This document shows positions 55,225 to 64,000 of a stretch of DNA of 64,000 nucleotides, piece after piece. Position 1 is the stretch's first letter; the number at the start of each line of letters is the position of its first letter. Both the position numbers and the translations under genes were made by a program. The notes below the pieces were generated by a model. The model saw only the letters and a program-made list of their open reading frames with translations, did no database searches and was not told where the DNA came from. The stretch spans positions 9,568,338 through 9,632,337 of the forward strand of contig CM060199.1 in assembly GCA_030562195.1 (NCBI GenBank), given 5' to 3'. The DNA comes from Nipponacmea schrenckii (Eukaryota; Mollusca; Gastropoda; Lottiidae).

Positions 55225-56790
55225 TAATGGGAGGTATTAGGGAATTTTTTTATTTCAGTTGGAATGGGGGGTTTTTTAAGGGGAAAATTCTTTTTTAATT
55301 TAGTAGGAATAAGGGGGTTGTATTGTTAAAGGTAGTATTGGGAAATTTAGGGTTATATTCATTTTAAGGGGGGGTATTATAAAATTTGCATTCAATTTTA
55401 TTATATTAATAAATTTAGATTTAATACCATTAATGGGGGTATTATATAATATGCTATTAATTTATTAATGGGGGGGGATCTTATAATTTAATTGTTTATA
55501 CCATTAATTTGGTATGGGATATGGGGGTATGTTTGTGGAATGGGTGATTGTATGATAGGCCAGTTGGAATGGGGTATATTGAGGGAGGTATGCCAGTTGA
55601 ATGGTTAGATTGTATGGGGGGTAGCATGGAATTTGTAAAATTTTATGATAGGGAGTTGGAATGGGTGGGTATGGTATGATGGGAGGTATTATGGAATTGG
55701 TGATTTATGATGGCCAGTTGGAATGGGTGGTATGGTATGATGAGAGGTATGAGTGGAATTGGTAGATTGTATGATAGGCCAGTTGGAATGGGTGGGTATG
55801 GTATGATGAGAGGTATATTTAGTGGAATTGGTAGATTGTATGATAGGCCAGTTGGAATGGGTGCGTATGGTATGATGGGTAGTATGCTTAGTGGAATTGG
55901 TAGATTGTATGATAGGCCAGTTGAATGGGGGGTATGGGATGATGGGAGGTATGCGTTGGGAAAGGGTGGATGGTTGATGGAGGTATTAGTGGAATTGGGA
56001 ATTGTATGATAGGCCAGTTGGAATGGGTGGTATGGAATGATGGGAGGTATGTACTTGAAGGGTGGGTATAGTATGATGGGAGGTATGCAGTTGAATGGGT
56101 GGATGGTATGATTTGGGGGTATTAGTGGAATTGGTTGATTGTATGATAGGCCAGTTGGAATGGGTGCGTATGGTATGATGGGAGGTATGCTGTTGGAATG
56201 GGTGGATGGTATGATGGGAGGTATGCTTGTGGAATTGGTGATTGTATGATAGGCTAGTTGTAATGGGTGGGTATGGTATGATGGGAGGTATTAGTGGAAT
56301 TGGTAGATTGTATGATAGGCCAGTTGGAATGGGTGGTATGGTATGATGGGAGGTATGCTTTGGTTGGGAATGGGTGTTTTAATTGGGGATGGATGGTAGG
56401 TATTAGGGAATTGGTAGATTGTATGATAGGCCAGTTGGAATGGGTGGATGGATGATGGGAGGTATGCTATTGGAAGGTGGATTGTTGATGGGAGGTATGC
56501 TAGTTGGGAAAGGGTGTGATGGTATGATGGGGGGTATAAATGGAATTGGTGATTGTATGATAGGCAGTTGGAATGGGTGGATGGTATGATGGGGGTATGC
56601 TTTGTGGAATTGGTAAATTGTATGATAGGCCAGTTTGGGAAAGGGGGAGATGGGATGATAGGGCTAGTTGGAATGGGTGTGTATGGTATGATGGGAGTTA
56701 TTAGTGGAATTGGTAGATTGTATGATAGGCCAGTTGTAATGGGGGGTATGGTATGACAGGAGGTATGCTAGTTGGAATGGGTGGGTATAG
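55225..56790 (+). repeat. G/T-rich satellite, about 65-70-bp unit, strongly strand-asymmetric
   Basis: Unit text: TTGGAATGGGTGGGTATGG, TATGATGGGAGGTATGCT, GTGGAATTGGTAGATTGTAT, GATAGGCCAG. About 20 degenerate copies with many length variants; C occurs almost only in GGCCAG and ATGC. Runs of G every few bases could form G-quadruplexes. Open frames in it (GIGRLYDRPVGMG) follow from the repeat. Confidence 0.82.
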
Positions 56791-56797
56791 TATGATA

Positions 56798-57012
56798 TTA
56801 ACTTGAAAATTCAAGATACTAAATTGAAAATTCAAGATACTAACTTGAAAATTCAAGATACTAACTTGAAAATTCAAGTTACTAACTTGAAAATTAACTT
56901 GAAAATTCAAGTGACTTACCTGAAAATTCAAGTTACTAACTTGAAAATTCAAGATACTAACTTGAAAATCCAAGTTACTAACTTGAAAATTCAAGTAACT
57001 AACTTGAAAATT
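56798..57012. repeat. 21-bp satellite with a palindromic core (CTTGAAAATTCAAG)
   Basis: About ten copies of TAACTTGAAAATTCAAGATAC with ATAC/TTAC variants. The core CTTGAA-AA-TTCAAG can fold on itself. Directly follows the G-rich satellite and precedes a sushi exon fragment. Confidence 0.88.
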
Positions 57013-57049
57013 TAAAAAAAAAGAAAATTGAAAGGACCTTATACGCTTC

Positions 57050-57132
57050 CGTACATCACACCAGAACAAGTCGAATTCATACAAGTTGAATATGCAGTTA
57101 TAAAATGACACTCTTCAGGGCAATTATAGAAA
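57050..57132 (-). pseudogene. Sushi exon fragment (third copy)
   Basis: The minus strand reads YNCPEECHFITAYSTCMNST, closely matching YICPEEYHFITSHSTCIGST of GON copy B; DNA is about 80 percent alike by eye over 75 bases. The first half of the exon is absent and no GON exons are near. A relic of the locus. Confidence 0.65.
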
Positions 57133-57620
57133 GCTGAATAGTGCGTATACTGTTTATACTTTTATGTGTACAGTTGGGTCTGCGTGTAGGCCTTAATTGA
57201 TGCACTCCGCTAAAGCACCGAAATTTTCATTCCATGCCACGACCTCTGTGCGGCATTGTTGAATTGCGATTCTCGCAAATGTAAGTGTATGTTCCTTTAG
57301 CAAAGATGCGATATTATTATATAATATACTCCCGTATCTAAAAGAACAGGATGTCAGTGTGGCAAAAGCTGTGAGTGAATCGAAACATAAATCAATATCT
57401 TGTAAATCAGTGTGAATCAGACTGCATACAAAGTATGTTGATACCTCGATACAATATAACCAGCGATTTTATATAATTCTATTACATGACTAACAATGTT
57501 TAGTTTCACAAGATTTATGAAGCAGTCAATTCTACGGGATTCATAAGCATATCAGGCTATAATAAAACACATACTGGGGAATAATTTAATAACTGTTTCG
57601 TAACATGACCAAAACATACA
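57133..57620. other. Intergenic, 3' flank of ARSB
   Basis: No gene or repeat recognised. Confidence 0.5.
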
Positions 57621-57886
57621 TCATTCCCAGGGTGTCCACATTCCACCATGTAATGCTGGGTTACATCTGGGATCGGGATCGGGATATCGAGCCGGGATAG
57701 CTGTTTTACTATAGGCTGATAATTTAAATAACATTTTATCTACTATATCGGGATATTGTTTAGAAATATCATGATTTTCATTGGGATCTTTCACAATATT
57801 AAACAACCACAGATTATCATTACGTGTTGTTGGATCAAGCCTAGTATTGTTCTTGTCTTCTGGTGGAGCGATCCAACTTCCGTTTC
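57621..57886 (-). CDS. ARSB: ARSB exon 8: C-terminal end
   Basis: Encodes [29 protein letters not shown] and [16 protein letters not shown], ending MWTPWE and stop at 57621-57623. The paralogue at 62730-62995 has the same length (266 bases) and ending. Confidence 0.93.
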
Positions 57887-60800
57887 CTAAAATAGACAAT
57901 ATAATTGGCGTCAAACGTCTCGGAAATGTGAAGTTTTTAGCGAAGATATTTAGTGATGGTTTTTACAGTTCACTATCAAAATGTGAAAATAGTGTTTTTT
58001 TCAGAATTATCCGCGTTTGAAAGTCATTTCTTGAGTAAGAAAAGGAATGAATAAGTTCTGGGGCCCATACATTTTGTCCTAGTTGCCTCCTCCCCCAGGA
58101 CATTTCGAAACTAGAAAAAGGAATTTCTGACAATTTTTGTGTCGATACAATTGCAAAGGTAATAGTATGGCAGACGACTGTGGCCACTCCTCTTGTCAAT
58201 GAGAAAGCTAGGAAGATAAGTTAGGCGAGAAAGTGATAAAGCAAGGAAATGGCAATACACCACATCTTATTATTTTGCGCCCCTCCTTTTTAACCCTCGA
58301 CTTCTCGTCTCTTTCCTAGCTTTTTCGTTTCCGAGAAGTATATGGTAAGAATGGCATTAGTTCCATACACTTTATTTACCTGGATCCCCAGTAATGAGTT
58401 TAAAATCTCCCATTCTTAGAGCTGATCTGGTTCTAGTATCAAATGTATTATTATAACGTTTTGAACCCCGCTGATTGTATAAAGGATCTATATTATGTAA
58501 CAATTCAGTTCTTCGTCCTTCTGATCCTTCACTGAAAAGAGAATATTGTTTATAATCAGCAAGAAAACGTCTGAAGCTTCTACATATATTTCTAGCCTGT
58601 TTGACATAAGCTTATAAACCTCACTTAGATAATAAATTTTCATGATGTCATGGGCATTTCAAACCAAACAATTGAAGGAAGTTATTTTACACACACTAAT
58701 ATACAAATGTTAAACTAAAGTGCTTTTGGTTGTTTAGAAATCATCGAATATGAAGCTACCTGGAAAAAGTAATATGCGAAACTACCGACATGATAAGGAT
58801 GTGCAGCTAAAACGACATGGAAATGATACAAATGATGATTATGCTGCTGTTGCTGCTGCTGATTATGATGGGAATACAGCCATCCTACCTAATGGTTTTC
58901 CATTGATCATATCCATCGAGTTTGGTTCCGTTAAAAGATCCACCCGCTAGATTAAGAAATGTTGGAAACCAGTCTGAAACATGGATCAGTTCTTTTCTAA
59001 CTACACCTTTTTGTTTCAGTAAAGGGCTATTCACAAATCCTATACCATGAAGACCACCTTCCCATAGAGTTGCCTTCCAGCCTCTCAGAGGCCAGTTGTT
59101 TCCACCAGCATGGATCTGACCACCATTATCTGAAGTTATGAAGGCTAAATATTTATTGGGAGGCTTCATTAAGTGATATTCTTATATGTCGATCTATTAC
59201 GCATGCATCTAGTGCCTTGATATCAGTGAGCACTTTTTGTATCAAGTTGTTTTCTACGTTTAGTAATTTAATTGGATTAAACGCAAGATATTATAGCCAG
59301 TCCAACCAAAATATTTTACACAATTAGTCATAATTTTTGTTTTGTCAAGGGCTCTGATTGGCTGTATTCGTCAAACCAGTCCAAATGCTGCATTCGTGGT
59401 AATATTAGGTCGAACTTGACGATGTAACTTTCTTGGATAGTGGGTGACAATCTGAATTTACCTGTTGTAAAGACCATAACAGTGTTGTCCCATAATCCAG
59501 CTTCTTTAAAAGCATTGGTAAGATTGGCTACACCTTCATCTAGGGCTGCTACCATACCTATTGGTACAGTGAGTAAGGTAGTATGCGATTGAGTTTGTTT
59601 TGTTGGAAGCTGTGAGGCAAACATAATCTGTTTTATATATAGTGGCTTCTAAAAGCTTTCGCAACGATACTTTTCTTCGATACGTCAGGTGTCTGTCTGC
59701 TTTTTGCAACAAGACACCTTTCCATGATAATGGGGAAAACGAGTTTTAATCCGCTGATATAACAAGCAAACGCACATCTCATCGAAAAACGCCCCCGACA
59801 ACTAAATTTCAGAACCCGTTGGTAAGACCAGTAGTAACTGCCAAACAGCCTTGTCAAAATTACAAAGAAAGACAACGTAATATACGTTTTACTACCCACC
59901 AGCGTAAGCTCTTCTACTCTTATTCTGAATGAATTCATACGGCTTGAGATACTCGTCTGGCACTTGTAGAGGTTCGTGGACAGCTTGATATGGCATATAC
60001 AGAAACAGCGGCTGTGGAAATAAAGACTACGTGTAAGAAAATTGATTAGAAGCACTTTGAAATTAAAGGATCTTGTATTGATTCAACATCTTGAATATGG
60101 ATACGTACCAATTCGTATTTTTTTATGTTGATGCTATGACTCCTGAAAGTGGGCTCGATGTCTGCTTTGAAAGTCCTTTCATTCAACCTAATTTCATAAT
60201 AAACTGCCCTCTATTCATCGCTACAAACTGCCGTCAAATCAATGTGATGATCTGCTGTCAATTTAGCGAGATAATCTGCGTCAAATCGACGGGTAAGCTG
60301 CCGTCAATTCAATGAAATAAACTGCAGTCAAAGTGACGAGTAAACTGCGTCAATTCAACGTAGTTTTTCGCAGATCTTTACCTTGGATTTATCATGGTTT
60401 TTTACGATATCTATAGCTCTATTAGTGAATAAATGAGTTGAATATTTTCCAGTTTCAGTTCTATCAGGTGTTTTACCATTCGTCATATCAATACCACAAT
60501 ATCGTTCCTTGGTAAGGAAGTTGCAAGTGGTATGTTTGTAGTAATCTTCACTCCCGGTTAGATACCCTATAAAATTTGTTGGTTATGATACATGTACCAA
60601 AAACATTATTAGCTATATGTATATGAATGCTCCAAAAACACAAACAAACCTTGATTGAAAAGTGTTTCCGAATTAACGGTATTTTGATGTGTAATGAATA
60701 TAACAATTAATAAATATTAGCTATGTGAACTCTCCGAAATGGATGCCGAGTTGACAAACGGCAAGCCCTATCACAGTATGGCATCATTACGTTTGCCTTC

Positions 60801-61745
60801 AACATACTTTGTCTAATTGTTCGGGGAACTGTATGCTTTGAATGTTGTTGGGATCCCACATCGTACTATTTTTTTCTATATTTCAAAAAGTTTTTGGCTT
60901 AAAAGGACGTCCAGTTAGGCACTATGCGTACGATTCTATACAACAACGTATTTCGAACTTTTGATATTTAAATCGACTTCAATCCATGGTAAGTTAAAAA
61001 GTATTGAAATTGCTTGAATTTTCACTCACCAAAATACGAATCAAATCCGCGGTTAATTGGAAGATATTCATCCTTATAAAATCCAAGGTGCCATTTTCCA
61101 ACAGCATGAGTAGCATACCCTGCCTCTCGTAGTTTATCTGCTATAGTTGGATCATCTACTGGTAAAGCATTTGGCTGACATGGCCAGATGATTTGATGTT
61201 GCAGACCAGTATGAATCTGAAACAAAGGGTTCAAAACTACTATAACGTATCTAAAGCCGTATATCGTATTATGACGGCTGATAATACAATTCTTTACTTT
61301 TAAAACGACGTCAATCTTTAATGTCCTGTTTTTCAATCATGCTTTTAAAGTCTTCCGGGAACCTTTGTCGAGACTCCGAATATCTAGCAGCATTGCTACA
61401 TTATGATTCATGTAGTACAGGCTATATGTACCGGATTGAACAACAACTTTTCGACCGGAAGATGAGACTGATTTGTGTTAAGAAAACATTTACCTGATAA
61501 CGACCAGACAGAAGCTGACTCCTAGTTGGAGAACAAATTGGTTGAACATAATAATTTTCTAATTTAACACCTTCTCCCGCCAATTTATCTAGTGTCGGTG
61601 TCTTAATTTCTGACCCATGGTAACCAATGTCATGGAAACCATAATCGTCTGCTACCACTAATAAAATATTTGGTTGTTGTGCTCCACTAATAATTTTCAA
61701 ACAAAACGCTACAGTAAACAAGACATATCCTTTCAAGGCCACCAT
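57621..61745 (-). CDS. ARSB: Arylsulfatase B (N-acetylgalactosamine-4-sulfatase) family, complete, 8 exons, 496 aa
   Basis: Minus-strand exons, all in phase: 61494-61745, 61030-61216, 60382-60566, 59900-60011, 59462-59557, 58889-59129, 58380-58531, 57621-57886. Residues 1-21 are a signal peptide ([12 protein letters not shown]). Catalytic features: metal ligands D33-D34 ([15 protein letters not shown]), formylglycine cysteine C71 in CSPTR, K125 and H127 in GKWHLG, H220 in VHEP, D278-N279 in TTDNGG and K296 in [11 protein letters not shown]. Length and motif order fit ARSB (about 500-530 aa), a lysosomal or secreted enzyme removing 4-sulfate from dermatan and chondroitin sulfate. Mollusc genomes carry many ARSB-like genes, so exact substrate is open. 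Nothing is broken. A tandem paralogue follows on the same strand. Confidence 0.94.
58750..58888. repeat. Trinucleotide-rich stretch (CTG/GAT) in ARSB intron 6
   Basis: GATGATTATGCTGCTGTTGC, TGCTGCTGATTATGATGG directly beside exon 6. The paralogue has a similar GAT/CTG-rich stretch in the homologous intron (63730-63990). Confidence 0.6.
61494..61745 (-). CDS. ARSB: ARSB exon 1: signal peptide and CSPTR active site
   Basis: Encodes residues 1-84 ending [14 protein letters not shown]. It carries the signal peptide, the [15 protein letters not shown] start of the sulfatase fold and IcsPTR with the cysteine converted to formylglycine. The ATG at 61745-61743 is the only one before the hydrophobic segment. 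Confidence 0.93.
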
Positions 61746-62007
61746 CTTAAAATTAACCTGAGATAACTGATAATGTTAAACTTTAGACTTTTAAAGAAAA
61801 CTTTATCCACTCGGGAATCATCTGATTATGTCCTTTAGATAAACAACACAACGCATGTGTTACTAAAACTAAATAATAAATACACATAGTATGATATAAT
61901 CGTTCAGTGTACCTATACTTGGTCCATTGCCTCTTGCTATCAGAGGTTCGTTCTAGTTTATTATATGTGTACTTTAATGTGTCGAATTGTAAATTAGTTC
62001 CCAATTC
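61746..62007. other. Upstream flank of ARSB
   Basis: Likely 5' UTR and promoter of the complete arylsulfatase gene. No specific element recognised. Confidence 0.4.
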
Positions 62008-62290
62008 CTAAGTTGTAGTTCATAATAGTTTTATTGTACTTCATTGAGGCACGTTGTATTTCTTAATAGTTTTATGTTCTTCATTGAGGCAAGTTGTATT
62101 TCTTAATAGTTTTATGTACTTCGTTGTGGCATGTTGTAGTTCTTAATAGTTTTGTATACATCATTGTAGTTTATATTAGTTTTGTATACTTCATTGTAAT
62201 TCTTTAAATTCTTAATAGTTTTGTGTACATCATTCTGGCTAGTTGTATTTCATATAATAATAGCTTCATGTACTTCATTGTACCGCATTG
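62008..62290. repeat. 50-bp tandem repeat upstream of ARSB
   Basis: About five units with GTTGTATTTCTTAATAGTTT and TATGTACTTCATTGAGGCA. Lies between the start of the complete arylsulfatase gene and the end of its paralogue. No gene seen. Confidence 0.75.
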
Positions 62291-62729
62291 TTTTCTGTGT
62301 ATTGTACAGTGGCTCGTTGAAGACTGCGAATTCAGGGGCGTACGGAAATGGATCGAGCCTTTGGTAAAATCAATTGGTTAACCGAAAACGTGAAAACCGT
62401 GTTGGTTATGAAGTAAAATCTTCATCTACAAATGGTTGTCGGTATATATCTAATTCAGTGATAACTATTTAATTTTTTTTCTCTGAAAGGGGGTTCTCAG
62501 TAAAATTTAGACGGTCTAGGCTCGTTGTAGCCCATGATATATTTTCAGGGTATGCAGTCTTGAAAAGTATGTGTTATTTTTTTTTAAAGGGCCCCTTAAA
62601 AGTGGTCCATTGTAATTTAGCAAATATTAGTTTAAGACTGATCATAGTATAGAAAATAAACAGATTTATTCATTACAAATATTACATAATTATAATATTA
62701 GTGGAAATAACCACATAACACAAACTACA

Positions 62730-64000
62730 TCATTCCCAGGGTGTCCACATTCCACCATGTAATGCTGGGTTACACCTGGGATCGGGATCGGGATAACGAG
62801 CCGGGATAGCTGTTTTACTATAGGCTGATAATTTAAATAACATTTTATCTACTATATCGGGATATTGTTGAGAAATATCGTGATTTTCATTGGGATCTTT
62901 AACAATATTAAACAACCAAAGATTATCACTAGATGTTGATGGATCGCGTCTGGACTTTTTTTCGTGTTCTGGTGGGGAAATCCAACTTCCGTTACCTAAA
63001 AAATATTAAAAATATAACTGTGTGTGGTTAGAGCCAGTGATGTTTCAACAAGGGGTTCATTAACAGAAAAAGTCTTGTTCGACTTTGCCCCTCCTACTTG
63101 GTTGTTTTTTTAACATAGTGAAGTTGTTGTCTGTGGTCCTCTGAACAGTTTGATGACCCTTGCTTCACCTCCTCACCTAATGTTTTACAAAACGTAATCC
63201 TCGATTCGTACTAATAGGCTAGTAAATTTAGCTCCGCACTAATGGTGGGGGTGGGACAAATTGATAGAAATTGTTTCTCTGCTGGAATCAATCACATATA
63301 CCACGAATAGCTAAAATACAAAAGTTTACCAAAATCGGCTCGTGCATAAGGTCAGAACTCCATCAAGGTGCCGTTTGTTAAATATTTATGCTCTTGGTAA
63401 GTACTAGATAACGAGAAAACATGGCTCACATAAACGAGCTTGTTTCTGTGATAAACAACAGTGGTATTTATTCTTTAGAAGACATATAACAGTAGTATTT
63501 GTTTACGTGTTCAGTCTTACCTGGATCCCCAGTAATAAGTTTAAAATCTCCCATTCTTAAAGCTGACCTGGTTCTAGTATCAAATGTATTATTATCACGT
63601 TTTGAACCCCGTTGAATGAATAAAGGATCTATATTATGTAACAATTCAGTTCTTCGTCCTTCTGATCCTTCACTGAAATAAACATGATAATAACAGAAAT
63701 AATATGGAAGAAACAACAAGGTGTGATTCTATGATAATACCGATGATGATGAAGATGGTGAAAATGTTTTGCAACTTTCGTTGATGATTCTGATGGTAAT
63801 GCTTCTGATAGTGATGATAATGCGCCTGTCTTTTTCTTTATGCTTATACAGCTTAAGATGATTTATTATGCTGATGTTGCGGATTGCTGATGCTGTCGCT
63901 GATGATGATAATTTAATTAAGTCCGTGACGCTGTTCCTGATGATAATGCCTGTCACAGTTACAGTTAACAGTATTGATATCATCATCAAAGACAGCGTCA
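62730..64000 (-). CDS. Second arylsulfatase B gene, last two exons only, runs off the right edge
   Basis: Exons 63521-63672 ([19 protein letters not shown] to KLITGDPG) and 62730-62995 (NGSWISPPEHEK to GGMWTPWE, stop at 62732-62730) have the same lengths (152 and 266 bases) and phases as exons 7 and 8 of the complete gene. The upstream exons lie beyond 64000. Differences from the neighbour are mostly synonymous or conservative, and no break is visible. The catalytic part cannot be judged from this window. Same strand and about 1 kb from the start of the first gene, so a tandem duplication. Confidence 0.88.
63725..63995. repeat. GAT/GCTGAT-rich stretch in intron of second arylsulfatase
   Basis: Repeated GATGATGATGAAGATGG, GATAGTGATGATAATGC, GCTGATGATGATAAT. 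Corresponds to the stretch beside exon 6 of the complete gene, so exon 6 of the paralogue is expected just beyond 64000. Confidence 0.6.

Noticed and set aside
55707..56756. Plus-strand frames with GIGRLYDRPVGMG
   Set aside because: Translation of the G-rich satellite; frames break irregularly with repeat length changes.

Overview
The window is eukaryotic, AT-rich and intron-dense, with many short phase-matched exons, long repeat-filled introns, minisatellites and transposon remnants. The gene content (SNAP-25, a ZNF106 orthologue, an F-box/FBA gene, secreted PAN-sushi-GON modules and tandem arylsulfatase B genes), plus Penelope-like, Tigger, hAT and TTAA-target repeats, suggests a lophotrochozoan, most likely a mollusc. 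The species cannot be told from the sequence alone.

Layout. 1-9293 is the long first coding-region intron of SNAP-25 (minus strand); only its first coding exon (9294-9398) and a non-coding 5' exon (about 10510) are inside the window, and the rest of the gene lies left of base 1. A short head-to-head promoter region (about 10560-10740) separates it from ZNF106 (plus strand, 12032-33872), whose 17 coding exons join without a stop into 2040 codons: two N-terminal C2H2 fingers, a long disordered part, a coiled coil, a WD40 propeller and two C-terminal fingers. Its last intron is 9.8 kb and holds a composite tandem duplication and a palindromic Penelope-like element.

35876-40163 (minus) is an F-box protein with an F-box-associated (FBA) domain; one of its introns is about 1.7 kb of 71-bp repeat. 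41750-45144 (minus) is a PAN-sushi-GON secreted-protein gene. 49116-53975 (minus) is a second GON copy that looks dead: it has a frameshift, lost donor sites and a Tigger transposon inside its last coding exon. Further fragments of the same locus sit at 46.1-46.9 kb and 57.05-57.13 kb among minisatellites and a strongly strand-asymmetric satellite (55.0-56.8 kb).

57621-61745 (minus) is a complete eight-exon arylsulfatase B gene (496 aa), and 62730 to the right edge holds the last two exons of a tandem paralogue.

The most unusual structural signal is that in two unrelated genes (ZNF106 exon 10 and F-box exon 5) a minisatellite unit contains the 3' splice site plus the start of the exon, so the intron carries arrays of near-copies of the real acceptor. 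No operon-like or defence-like system is visible. The genes appear functionally unrelated, apart from the two GON copies and the two sulfatase copies, which are local duplications.
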